Of a stretch of DNA of 64,000 bases, positions 17,821 through 25,874 are shown piece after piece; position 1 is the first letter of the stretch; each line of letters starts with the position of its first letter. This DNA comes from CAYNRE01 sp964399535. Lineage in GTDB: Bacteria > Planctomycetota > Planctomycetia > Pirellulales > CAYNRE01. The stretch lies in contig CAYNRE010000070.1 in NCBI GenBank assembly GCA_964399535.1, forward strand, positions 248,001-312,000. Direction: 5' to 3'. The notes beneath the pieces are model-generated. The model searched no databases and was not told the origin of the DNA. It worked only from the letters and a program-made list of their open reading frames with translations. The position numbers and the translations under genes are program-made.

Positions 17821-17852
17821 CCCCGAGGCCAGTGCGGGAACCAGCCTCGGGG
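17821..17852 (-). terminator. Possible terminator of the Gly/Tyr-rich protein gene
   Basis: A perfect 9-bp inverted repeat (17821-17829 with 17844-17852, 14-nt loop) lies about 110 nt beyond the stop of the minus-strand gene. The downstream tract on the minus strand is only TTCTT, so termination efficiency is doubtful. Confidence 0.35.
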
Positions 17853-17959
17853 CCTCGGGAAAGCGAGTCGCCCGGCCGCAGGGAACTACAACCTGGCCGA
17901 CACGCCAAACATTCCAATTCGCCTTAGCTCGGTGGAGGACCGCGGGTGATTCGCCGCGT

Positions 17960-18301
17960 CTACCAGCCGTATCGGCGCGGACCACAGCCAGGGCCACGAC
18001 CATAGCCGGGGCCGTAGAACTGGGGTCGGTATCCATAACGATGCGCGTAGTAGGGGGGCGGCAAGTACACGGCCGGCGGACCAATCGGAGGACGCAGCGC
18101 CCCGTAGGGGGCTCCGTACACTCCCACGCCGGGCACGGTTCCGGCATAGAAGCCGACCGACGGCGGCCGGCCGTAATAGCCGCCGTAGCCCGAGCCGATG
18201 CTCAGATTCCACCCTTGAGCCCTGGCCGCCTGGCCGCCCAAAACCAACAAGCTGGCGGCCACCAGAACTGCGAAACTCCTCTGCTTCCAAGCCGTACGCA
18301 T
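17960..18301 (-). CDS. Small secreted Gly/Tyr/Pro-rich protein
   Basis: A 113-aa protein with a clear signal peptide: basic 'MRTAWKQR', hydrophobic core 'SFAVLVAASLLVLGG' and an 'ARA' cleavage site. The mature part is Gly-, Tyr- and Pro-rich ('GYGGYYGRPPSVG', 'RYGYRPQFYGPGYGRG') without a recognised domain. Similar low-complexity exported proteins are common in planctomycetes and are often attributed to the cell surface; function unknown. The ATG at 18301 has a strong GGAG ribosome site 7 nt upstream, which argues for a real, well-translated gene and against the longer frame extending to 18589. Confidence 0.7.
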   Translation of the reverse strand: MRTAWKQRSFAVLVAASLLVLGGQAARAQGWNLSIGSGYGGYYGRPPSVGFYAGTVPGVGVYGAPYGALRPPIGPPAVYLPPPYYAHRYGYRPQFYGPGYGRGPGCGPRRYGW

Positions 18302-18752
18302 GGGTTGCTCCTCCCACGTTGTCAGAACCGACCGCACGGCGCGAGCCCTGGTGTACCGGGAGCAGGGAAACACTTGGCCGCTTGGGTCGCTTCTGGACGG
18401 GTGCCCGATTCGCGTTGAATTTGGTGGCACCTGGGTCCAATCCAATGCAGCCGACGTGCCAAACAGGGGAGGGTGCCTGGGCAAGGCGTCGAAATGCGTT
18501 TCAGCATCACGACTTACCGAGCACGACAGGCCGCTGGCACCGCTCTCGACCGAGCGGCCGATCCGTCGCGAACCTGCGGCGCGCGCCATCGGAACGATCG
18601 CGCGACTGCCAGCAAGCCCTCGGCGAGCTCCGTGCGCCGCTGCTCGGGGTGCCCCGGGGTGCTGGGGTGCCCCGGGGTGTTATCCCGGCCGAAAAAGCGC
18701 TTACCGCGGGGCCAGGCAGTCGTCCGTGCCGTCGGTAAACCGGGCCAAGCGC
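18302..18752. other. Intergenic region with a GC-rich direct repeat
   Basis: About 450 bp between the secreted-protein gene and queD. It should hold the promoter of the former. A 16-bp sequence (GGGGTGCCCCGGGGTG) occurs twice at 18646-18661 and 18664-18679; it is itself nearly palindromic. No gene is seen. Confidence 0.5.
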
Positions 18753-19163
18753 CTAGCGATTGCTCGGCGCGTAGGTGGCGTAGCAGCGCGGAGTTTCCCA
18801 AAGCCGGGTCTCGATGACGGGAAACCCCTGCGAGGCGGTGAACTCAAAGATTAGCCGGGCAATGTTTTCGGCCGTGGGATTGGCATCCATCAGGAACAGC
18901 GGCTCGCCCAACTCACGCAGCAGCGGCACTGCCGGGTCGTCGCGATGCAGAATCATGCGATGATCCAGCTCCTGGTCAATCCAGGTGCTCACGATCCGCT
19001 TGATGTCCGAGAAGTCGAGCACCATTCCTCGGGCGTCCAGATCGGCGGCCTCGATCGTAATGACCGCCGTTCCGTTGTGGCCATGCAGGTACCGGCACTT
19101 GCCGTCGTAGTTCAGCAATCGGTGCCCGTAGCAGAAGTCGATTTCGCGGGTGACGCGGAACAT
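18753..19163 (-). CDS. queD: 6-carboxy-5,6,7,8-tetrahydropterin synthase (QueD-like)
   Basis: QueD turns 7,8-dihydroneopterin triphosphate into 6-carboxytetrahydropterin in the pathway to preQ0 and queuosine. The 136-aa length fits. Zinc-binding histidines are visible in 'FCYGHRLL' (His14) and 'YLHGHNG' (His27, His29), and the catalytic Cys sits just before in 'GKCRYLHGH' (Cys23). The 'DFSDIKRIV' and 'NPTAENIARLIFE' motifs are those of the PTPS/QueD superfamily. queC lies 90 nt upstream on the same strand, which supports QueD over a biopterin enzyme. queE was not found in the window. Confidence 0.9.
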   Translation of the reverse strand: MFRVTREIDFCYGHRLLNYDGKCRYLHGHNGTAVITIEAADLDARGMVLDFSDIKRIVSTWIDQELDHRMILHRDDPAVPLLRELGEPLFLMDANPTAENIARLIFEFTASQGFPVIETRLWETPRCYATYAPSNR

Positions 19164-19253
19164 GTTGGGCGGTCTTTCGTCGTGGCTTGGTTTTCTTGGG
19201 GAGCGCGAGTTGCGGCGACGGGTTTGGTCGGACCCTGCGGGGTGCGTGTCGCC

Positions 19254-19973
19254 TTAGGACAACCGGGCAGGCGCTGACCGAACGGCCTGGGCATACGCCG
19301 TGGGGTCGGCCAGACCCACCGCCGCGAAGGCGGCTTGGCGCTCGGCGCACTTGTTGCAAACCCCGCAGTGCCGGTCACCGACCGGGGCGATGCAGGAGAA
19401 TGTGAACTGTAAGGGATAGCGCCGCCCGAGCTGCATGACCTCGCGCTTGGTTAACCGGGTAAAGGGCACCTCAGCCCGAACCGGGCACTCGGCCCCCTCG
19501 TTGAGCACCTCGAGCAATCGCTCGAAGTACGACGGCTTGGCGTCGGCGAAGGGGCTCGTGGTGAGCGGGGCCAGGGCCAGCCGCTCGAGGCCGTGAAGCT
19601 GGCAGTACACCACGGGTTTGACCAGCAACAGGGCGTTTCGACCCGGCAGAAACATTGCCTCGTCGGGGCTGTCGAACGTCGGAAAATCGCCCCCGGCGAC
19701 CGACCAATGAGGGCCATACACGTCGTCGAGCGGCACCTGAAACTCAACCAGCGGCTCCAACCGGGGGCCCGCCATCGCCGCCAGTAAGCGGGTCAGGTGG
19801 CTCAGCTCGGCCGCTTCCCAGCGGACGCCGGTGCGAATGTAAAACGGGGTGACCCGGCTGCCCTCCCCGAGCAATTCGCCGAGCAGGATGGCGCTGTCCA
19901 GTCCACCGCTCAGGAGCAGACCGACTCGGTCGCTGGGCGACTCCTTTTTGGCGGGAAACTGAGTCATTACCAT
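19254..19973 (-). CDS. queC: 7-cyano-7-deazaguanine synthase (QueC-like)
   Basis: QueC makes preQ0 from 7-carboxy-7-deazaguanine, ATP and ammonia. The PP-loop 'LLLSGGLDSAILLGELL' near the N-terminus is clear, as are the C-terminal zinc cysteines in 'FSCIAPVGDRHCGVCNKCAE'. The middle ('DEAMFLPGRNALLLVKPVVY') matches the 'vPgRN' motif of QueC. At about 239 aa length is normal. Two starts are possible: ATG at 19973, and ATG at 19967 with GAGAG 7 nt upstream. It is upstream of queD in the same direction, probably one operon feeding preQ0 for queuosine-modified tRNA. The sequence is somewhat divergent from model QueC, so a related PP-loop enzyme is a minor alternative. Confidence 0.87.
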   Translation of the reverse strand: MVMTQFPAKKESPSDRVGLLLSGGLDSAILLGELLGEGSRVTPFYIRTGVRWEAAELSHLTRLLAAMAGPRLEPLVEFQVPLDDVYGPHWSVAGGDFPTFDSPDEAMFLPGRNALLLVKPVVYCQLHGLERLALAPLTTSPFADAKPSYFERLLEVLNEGAECPVRAEVPFTRLTKREVMQLGRRYPLQFTFSCIAPVGDRHCGVCNKCAERQAAFAAVGLADPTAYAQAVRSAPARLS

Positions 19974-20568
19974 CTCTCGGGGGGGCGGTAATTCAGCGTA
20001 CGATTGCCCGAGAACCGGTCTACCGGCCCGCGAGCGGCGCAAGCTCGCCAGCCACTTGGCTCACTTGCGAGCTTTGGATTCTAGCAACCGAGGAAAGAAT
20101 TGCCCCGGGGTCATCCCTTGTCTCGGCTGGGCCCTGGATAAGCGGTTGCCGGCCCCCTCGATCCAGCTGCGTTGCTGGCCGCGGGGGCTGAAAACGACGA
20201 TCGCGGGCCCCGCGAGGTGGCTTGCCCCCAAGGGCCTGCCGGCGCCCGCGCCCGGAGGGGATGGAACCAGCCCCTGGCCCCTCTCGAGGGCGGTCAAGCT
20301 GACCTTGCCGGCCCGAAAACCGCTGGATACACTCCGCGCGCTTGTCGGGTGGCCAAGGCCCTGCGCGCTTCGCGGCGCCCGGCGGTTGTCGTCGGTCGCC
20401 CCCGAGTTGCTTCGCGCGACACGAGCGATAACCTGTTGCCGGGTAGCCGGTTACAGGGGGCGCGCCCCCTGTCTTGCGGCCCACCCAGGGGGGGTGGCGT
20501 ATCGTGGTCGAGGTTCGGGTTGTAGCGGCTGGCTCCAACTCAGACCACGCCAGGCACTTGGGAGTTTC
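19974..20568. other. Intergenic region, no gene seen
   Basis: About 600 bp between divergent queC and the small secreted-protein gene. Open frames on both strands are Arg/Gly/Pro-rich and unsupported. A plus-strand promoter is at its right end. Confidence 0.5.
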
Positions 20569-20596
20569 TTGAAACGCGGACTGGGGCTTTTAGAAT
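20569..20596 (+). promoter_or_regulatory. Putative sigma70-type promoter
   Basis: TTGAAA (20569-20574) and TAGAAT (20591-20596) are separated by 16 nt and stand about 47 nt before the ATG at 20643. A good match to the bacterial housekeeping consensus. Confidence 0.6.
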
Positions 20597-20642
20597 GGAT
20601 CGAGAGGCCCCGCAAGCTAGTTCAATCGGGCAAGGAAGTCCT

Positions 20643-21056
20643 ATGCGAACGACTTGGCTGGGTGGTGCGCTAACCGTACTGTTGATCTTGACCTACGCTG
20701 CCGGTTGGTGGTGTTCCCAGGAGGCACGAGCTCAGCGAACTCCGGGAGCCTTTCCGCTGGAGGGTTCCGGCGAGTTGATCGCTTTTACCGCACCGGCGCA
20801 GGGCGATCGTCAGTTGCTGATGGTGGTCGATCCACTGGCCCACGTGGTCTGTGCGTATCATGTCGACACCGCCAGCGGCGAGATTTCGCTGCGAAGCGTG
20901 CGGAACATTCACTGCGACCTGCAACTACTCGACTTCAACGGTTCGGCGCCCTCGCCGCAGGATATTCGCTCGATGCTGGATCGAGGCCGCGGCCCGATCG
21001 GCACCGGCCTGGACCGCAGCGCACTCAGTCCTCCACCCCGCAACCCGGTTCCCTAG
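20643..21056 (+). CDS. Small exported protein of unknown function
   Basis: A 137-aa protein with an N-terminal signal/anchor ('LGGALTVLLILTYAAGWW'). The middle reads like a beta-rich domain: 'RQLLMVVDPLAHVVCAYHVD' and 'GEISLRSVRNIHCDLQLLDF'. This looks like a planctomycete-conserved exported protein, but I can name no family. The ATG has AAGGAA 6 nt upstream, and a promoter precedes it. The HTH/membrane gene begins 31 nt after its stop and is probably co-transcribed. Confidence 0.7.
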   Translation: MRTTWLGGALTVLLILTYAAGWWCSQEARAQRTPGAFPLEGSGELIAFTAPAQGDRQLLMVVDPLAHVVCAYHVDTASGEISLRSVRNIHCDLQLLDFNGSAPSPQDIRSMLDRGRGPIGTGLDRSALSPPPRNPVP

Positions 21057-21087
21057 ACGAACGCCCCTTAGCAAGACGAGAGAGCGG

Positions 21088-22404
21088 ATGGCGCTGAACC
21101 TGATCACGCTGGACGAAGCGGCCCGCCTGTTGGGGCTGGAACCCGAGGCCGTGGGCGAGCTGCGGGAATCGGGCAAGCTTCACGGCTACCGCGATGGGGC
21201 TTCGTGGAAGTTCAAGCGCCAAGACGTCGAGCGGCTGGCCGAAGAGCGGCGCTCGGGGGGCGGCGACCTGGACTCCGAAGACTCGATCGACCTGGATTTC
21301 GGCGGCCTTTCCGACGACGACGACGCCGATGCCGTGCTGCTGAGCGAACGGGAGTTGGGCCCCACGGGCCCCAGCACTTCCAGCACCGTAATCGGCAAAC
21401 CGGGCACTTATAACCCGGACGAGAGCGACATCCGCATTGTTACCGAGGAAGACCGGGCCCGACGCGCCGCCAGCGGCAGCGACGTGAAGCTGGTCCCTCA
21501 GGACGAAGGCACCCCCGGCAGCGATGTTTCGCTGGTGCCCCGTAGCGGCGATTCGCGCGAGGTGGCCTCGGTCGACGACGCGATGCGCGGGGGCGGGGGA
21601 AGCGATATCCGCCTGGCCGACGACGAACCGTCGGGGCCGGGGCTGGATTTCGGCAGCGATGTCTCGCTCGGCGCCGACGTGATGGATGTCGACCTGGACG
21701 ACGATTCCTTGTTCGACGAGGCCCCCGCCGCGTCCAAGGGGGGCCGTCTGCCCAGCGATTCACAGATTGATATGGACGCCGACAGCGGCGAATACTCGAT
21801 TCGCACCGGCCGGAGCGACGTGACCCGGGGGGCCGCCGACAGCGGTATTTCGCTGGCCTCGCCGGCCGATAGCGGTATTTCGCTCGAAGAGCCGGTGGAA
21901 CTCAGCGGCGTGAGCGAAGAGCCCTTCGAACTGGGCGAAGACCCGCTCCTGGCCATGGGCTCCGACAGCGACTCGAACGAAGTTGGCAGCATGGCCAGCG
22001 ACGACGAGTTTCTGCTCACCCCCATGGAAGAAGCCAAAGATTCGGAGTCTGACGACAGCGGCTCGCAGGTGATCGCACTGGATTCGGCGGCTGACTTCGC
22101 CGATTCGCCCGGCGGTTTGCTGGCCGTGGACGACATGGGCGCTTCGGGTGATTTTGGCGACGTCGATCTGGGCAGCGCTAGCCTCGCCGGGGGACCGGCG
22201 CTGGCCGCCGCGCCCGTGGCGGTGCCACTCGGAGGGCGCGAGTCTGCCTTTACGGCCCTGCAAGTCACCAGCCTGGGAATCTGCTGGATGTTGCTGGCCG
22301 TGTCCGGAATGATGGCCTACGACTTGCTCCGCAACATGTGGGCCTGGCAAGGGCCTTACTCAGTCAATAGTCCGCTGATCGATTTCCTCTCAGGTTTGTT
22401 CTAG
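21088..22404 (+). CDS. Acidic repeat protein with N-terminal excisionase-type HTH and C-terminal membrane helices
   Basis: A 438-aa protein. Residues 1-55 form an excisionase/MerR-like helix-turn-helix ('ITLDEAARLLGLEPEAVGEL', 'GYRDGASWKFKRQDVERLAE'). Residues about 60-370 are highly acidic and Ser/Gly-rich with recurring short motifs of the type 'GSDVKLVP', 'GSDVSLVP', 'GSDIRLAD', 'DSGISL'. Close to the C-terminus there is a hydrophobic segment ('SLGICWMLLAVSGMMAYDLL') and a second shorter one. The layout suggests a membrane-tethered protein with a DNA- or protein-binding head on a long flexible acidic tether. Function unknown. The frame is open further upstream, overlapping the previous gene in another frame; the ATG at 21088 begins exactly at the HTH. 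Confidence 0.75.
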   Translation: MALNLITLDEAARLLGLEPEAVGELRESGKLHGYRDGASWKFKRQDVERLAEERRSGGGDLDSEDSIDLDFGGLSDDDDADAVLLSERELGPTGPSTSSTVIGKPGTYNPDESDIRIVTEEDRARRAASGSDVKLVPQDEGTPGSDVSLVPRSGDSREVASVDDAMRGGGGSDIRLADDEPSGPGLDFGSDVSLGADVMDVDLDDDSLFDEAPAASKGGRLPSDSQIDMDADSGEYSIRTGRSDVTRGAADSGISLASPADSGISLEEPVELSGVSEEPFELGEDPLLAMGSDSDSNEVGSMASDDEFLLTPMEEAKDSESDDSGSQVIALDSAADFADSPGGLLAVDDMGASGDFGDVDLGSASLAGGPALAAAPVAVPLGGRESAFTALQVTSLGICWMLLAVSGMMAYDLLRNMWAWQGPYSVNSPLIDFLSGLF

Positions 22405-22597
22405 TCCGTGAAGGGGGCCGCGGCCCGCGAGCGAGCAAGCACTGCGTTTACTCGCCACGAGGGAGGCTGCCGCGCAGAGTTGCTCGGCAGCTGCGACAGG
22501 CACCGTTAGGGCCCAGCGAACCATCGGCCCCTTAAAAGGCAAGACGCCCAGGGCCGTGCTCGCAACGATTGCCGAAGGTTCGAAAGGAGTCGAACGA

Positions 22598-23368
22598 ATG
22601 TCGGCCACCGCGCGTTTATCGTGCCTGCTGCTCGCCGCGCTGGCGGCTTTGGCCGGGTGCCAATATGCCCCCCGCAATCGTCTCTCGGCCTTGGAAACCG
22701 AGTACCGCGCGCTGGGCGAACAGAGCCGGGCCCAGCTGGCTCAGCTCGAAAACTACAAGGTGCACACCCGGCAACTCGAACAGCAATTGCGCGACGCCGA
22801 AGAGCAACTGGCCCTGTCCAGCCCGCGCGGCCGTCAGCGGCTGGCCTCGCTCAGAAGCGAGCGGGGGGTCGACCTGCCCCCCGAACTGCGCGACCGGTTG
22901 GTTGCGCTCTCGCAGCGCTATCCTGGCCTCGACTTCGACCCGCTCACCGGAATCAGCAAGCTCGACACCGACATTCTCTTCGACACCGGCGAAGCCCAGG
23001 TGCGCGACGATTCGCGCCGGCTGCTGAACGAATTGGCCGATGCGTTTCAATCGCCCGAGGCGGGCGAACTGCGGTTGATGGTGGTGGGCCACACCGACGA
23101 CCAGCCGATCGCCAAGCGCCCCACCCGCGAACGATTCCCCAACAATTGGCACCTGAGCGCGGCCCGGGCTCTGGCCGTGGCCGACTTCTTGCGGACCGAG
23201 GGAGTGGACGGCGACCGGCTGGGCATCGCCGGGTTTGGTCCCTCGCAGCCCATCGTCGAGGCTAGCACGGCCGACGACCGGCAGCGCAACCGCCGGGTCG
23301 AGATCTTTATCCTCGGGCCCGAAACACCCATGGTGGGCTGGGTCGAACCCGACACGCGTCGGTACTAG
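22598..23368 (+). CDS. OmpA/MotB-family peptidoglycan-binding lipoprotein
   Basis: A 256-aa lipoprotein. The signal peptide ends in a lipobox 'LAGC' (Cys20 or so). A coiled coil (about 30-85) follows, then a C-terminal OmpA-like domain with 'DILFDTGEAQVRDDSRRLLN', 'VVGHTDD' and 'NWHLSAARALAVADFL', and 'RNRRVEIFI', the conserved peptidoglycan-binding residues of Pal/OmpA/MotB. It likely tethers the outer envelope to peptidoglycan. The ATG at 22598 has AAAGGAG upstream. Its partners are not evident; the ExbB/ExbD-like operon in this window lacks an OmpA domain and lies 6 kb away on the other strand. Confidence 0.88.
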   Translation: MSATARLSCLLLAALAALAGCQYAPRNRLSALETEYRALGEQSRAQLAQLENYKVHTRQLEQQLRDAEEQLALSSPRGRQRLASLRSERGVDLPPELRDRLVALSQRYPGLDFDPLTGISKLDTDILFDTGEAQVRDDSRRLLNELADAFQSPEAGELRLMVVGHTDDQPIAKRPTRERFPNNWHLSAARALAVADFLRTEGVDGDRLGIAGFGPSQPIVEASTADDRQRNRRVEIFILGPETPMVGWVEPDTRRY

Positions 23369-23714
23369 CAGCGCCGCTTGGCCGAAGGGCCGGGCGCGGA
23401 GTGAGCCAGGGGAGCGACTCGGCCGAGCTGCCAGCGAGCCCACCCCCATTCCGCGGGTTGCCCTCCGCCGTCGGGTTGCCTGTCGCGCCCCGTTTGGAAG
23501 CGAATGCGTCCTCCGGCGTCCTCCGCCGTTTTGACCAGGGAACGTTGGGAGGCGAGGCCGCTTTCGGCCCCCCAGGGCCGTAGGGTACCTTGCGGAGAGC
23601 CGGCCCTCTATAATTGCCGGTAGGCTGCGCGAGCCGCCGCCGTAACCTAAACGCGGGACGGGGGTTGTCCCGCTCGGTCGCCAGGCTCTGCGTTTCTCCC
23701 CCAGGCACCCCTGT
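23369..23714. other. Intergenic region with weak promoter for the ResB-CcsA operon
   Basis: No gene is seen in about 345 bp. A perfect TATAAT at 23609-23614 lies 100 nt before the ResB start, but the -35 region 17 nt upstream is poor (TACCTT). Confidence 0.4.
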
Positions 23715-25874
23715 ATGGCCCGTCCCCGTTTGCGCTCTCCCGACCAACCGCGTTGGCTGCGCGGGGTGCTTTGGCTGTTCGAGTTGGCGGCCTCGCTCAA
23801 GCTGGCGGTGGTGTTGGTGCTTTCGGCGGCGGCGGTGTTGGCGACGGCCACCTTCGTCGAATCGCAATATGGCCTGCGGGCGGTGCACTTCGGCATCTAT
23901 GGCACCTGGTGGTTCACGGCGCTCAATGCCTTGTTGGCGGTGAATATCTTTTGCGCGGCGGCCATCCGCTACCCGTGGAAGCGCTACCAAACCGGGTTCG
24001 TCATCACCCACATTGGGCTGTTGACCTTGATGTTTGGCACGCTGCTGAGCCGCCGCGGCGGAATCGACGCCCAGCTTTTGGTTTGGGAAGGCCAGGAAAA
24101 CTACCGCGCGTTTGAAGACTCGGAACACTTCGAGTTGGAAATCAGCCCCGCTTCCGACAGCTCGAGCGGACTGACCCGAGTGGTGCAGGTTCCGTTTCGG
24201 CCGGGCCCGTTCAATTGGCAAGATTACGCGCATCTGGCGCGCCTACCCTGGCGGCTGGCCGAGCGCGACCGGGGGCTCGTCTACGACCGCGACGGGGTGC
24301 GCTTGGAGCTGTTGGACTACTACAGCAATTGCCGCGAGGTCGATGCCCCGCTGCTGCGGCTTAAGCTGACCAACCCCCGAGGCACTCGGGTCGACGACCA
24401 GGGTCGCCACGTCGAAGGTGCGGAGAGTTTTTCCTCGGTTGAGTTGCATGTTGGCCAGGTCGACGGCCCTTTCGCGGCGACGCGCCCCTACGGTCTGGGC
24501 GATCGCCAACCCATGGGGGGCGGCAACCTGGTGTTCTGGATGACCGGCAGCGACGCCGAAGAGGCAGCCTTCCGAGCTTCGGCCCCCGAGCTGCCGCTGG
24601 GCCCCCAGGGCCAGGTGGTGCTTTGGGCAGGCGGCGAGCGCCACGTAGTGGCCGTCGACCAGCACCTGGGAAAGGGCCGGTTTCCCCTGGGCGGCGGCGG
24701 GTACGAAGCCGAGATCGTCGCGTACTTCGCCACGGCCCGCTTGCGCGGTACCCCCAGCCAGTCGCTCGAGTTGGTCGAATCGTCGACCGATGGCCGGGCC
24801 GAGCGGCCCGCGGTGGAGCTGAAGGTTTACCCGCCGCAGGGCGGCGCCGAGACCCCGCCTGCCCAGCTGGTGCTGTTTGCCGACCTGCCCGAGTTCAACC
24901 AACAAGGCCACTCGGCCAAGGTGTACGGCTCGTACTGGTACGATTACGGCGAAAAGACTGCCGCCGAGCTGATGCGCGGGGAAGGGGGGTCGCGCATCGA
25001 CATTCTCTACATCCCCGGTGGAAAACTGGTCTACCGCTATTGGAATCGCCACGAGGTGGTGGCCCTGGCCGAATTACCCACCGACGGCAGCCTGGTCGAC
25101 GCCTTTAAAATGCCGATCGCCCAGTTGCGCATGAAGGTGGACGAGCTGATCACCGCCGACGGGCCGAGCAAGCGGCTCCTGCCGCTTCCCTTCGACAAAA
25201 ACATGACCGCCCCCGATTCAAATCGGGCCGCCCTGGTGCGGCTCACCGTCGATGGCCAGGCGGACGAGTTTTGGATCTTGGGGCCCCGGATCATGTTCGT
25301 CGACCAGCCCCCCACCGGCGTCGCCAAGCACACGGTCGCGGGCGACGGTCGACAGGTGACGCTGACCATGCCGCTGGACGAAATCGACGTAGGTTTCCAG
25401 GTACGTTTGCACAAGTTTTCGCGCAAGCTCGATCCGGGCACCAGCACCCCCTCGCACTACGGCAGCCTGGTCGATCTGGTCGATCGCAACGATTCTGGCA
25501 AAGTGCTGGAAAGCCGGATGGAAATCTCGATGAACGCCCCGATCGACTTCACCGACCCGCACAGCGGCCGTTCGTACCGGCTGTTTCAGGAGTCGTTTCG
25601 GGGGCCGTTTCCACCTGGCAGCGACGTCTACGAGCTGGTCTATGGCCAGAGCCCGGCCGCCGATTCGTCGCCCAAATTCAATTCGGTGCTGACGGTGAAC
25701 TACGATCCTGGCCGGGGAATCAAGTATCTTGGCTGTCTGCTGATCGTAGCGGGCATCGCCACGATGTTTTACATGCGCGCTTACTTCTTCACCCGACCTC
25801 CCACGGCCCGAGCCGCGGCCTCGCCGTCGCGCGACGAGCCGGCCGAACTGGCCGAGATTGGAGCCCGAGGATGA
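23715..25874 (+). CDS. resB: ResB-like cytochrome c biogenesis protein
   Basis: ResB (Ccs1) works with CcsA in System II cytochrome c maturation, delivering heme to apocytochromes outside the inner membrane. The 719-aa protein starts with three hydrophobic helices ('SLKLAVVLVLSAAAVLATAT', 'WWFTALNALLAVNIFCAAAI', 'GFVITHIGLLTLMFGTLL'), has a large extracytoplasmic domain, and ends in a further helix ('YLGCLLIVAGIATMFYMRAY'), the ResB topology. 'GxDxQ'-like 'RRGGIDAQLLVWEG' follows helix 3. The stop overlaps the start of the CcsA-like gene by 4 nt (ATGA), so the two are coupled. Several c-type cytochrome-like proteins (CxxCH) are encoded later in the window. Confidence 0.9.
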   Translation: MARPRLRSPDQPRWLRGVLWLFELAASLKLAVVLVLSAAAVLATATFVESQYGLRAVHFGIYGTWWFTALNALLAVNIFCAAAIRYPWKRYQTGFVITHIGLLTLMFGTLLSRRGGIDAQLLVWEGQENYRAFEDSEHFELEISPASDSSSGLTRVVQVPFRPGPFNWQDYAHLARLPWRLAERDRGLVYDRDGVRLELLDYYSNCREVDAPLLRLKLTNPRGTRVDDQGRHVEGAESFSSVELHVGQVDGPFAATRPYGLGDRQPMGGGNLVFWMTGSDAEEAAFRASAPELPLGPQGQVVLWAGGERHVVAVDQHLGKGRFPLGGGGYEAEIVAYFATARLRGTPSQSLELVESSTDGRAERPAVELKVYPPQGGAETPPAQLVLFADLPEFNQQGHSAKVYGSYWYDYGEKTAAELMRGEGGSRIDILYIPGGKLVYRYWNRHEVVALAELPTDGSLVDAFKMPIAQLRMKVDELITADGPSKRLLPLPFDKNMTAPDSNRAALVRLTVDGQADEFWILGPRIMFVDQPPTGVAKHTVAGDGRQVTLTMPLDEIDVGFQVRLHKFSRKLDPGTSTPSHYGSLVDLVDRNDSGKVLESRMEISMNAPIDFTDPHSGRSYRLFQESFRGPFPPGSDVYELVYGQSPAADSSPKFNSVLTVNYDPGRGIKYLGCLLIVAGIATMFYMRAYFFTRPPTARAAASPSRDEPAELAEIGARG

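Larger units (their letters stand above)
16691..17959. other. Long gap with no recognisable protein gene
   Basis: About 1.27 kb between two minus-strand genes. Frames are open on both strands (for example 17404-17949 plus), but their translations are Arg/Pro-rich, start without ribosome sites and resemble nothing. AT-richer spots occur near 16880-16900 and 17380-17410. The only strong signal is an intrinsic terminator on the plus strand near 17.7 kb, which suggests an unannotated transcript. Confidence 0.5.

Noticed and set aside
17404..17949. Protein gene of 181 codons in the long gap
   Set aside because: Arg/Pro-rich translation, no ribosome binding site, and a strong terminator lies inside it.
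20020..20673. Reading frames of 170-205 codons on both strands upstream of the small secreted protein
   Set aside because: Low-complexity translations, mutually overlapping, and the plus-strand one reads through a clear promoter.
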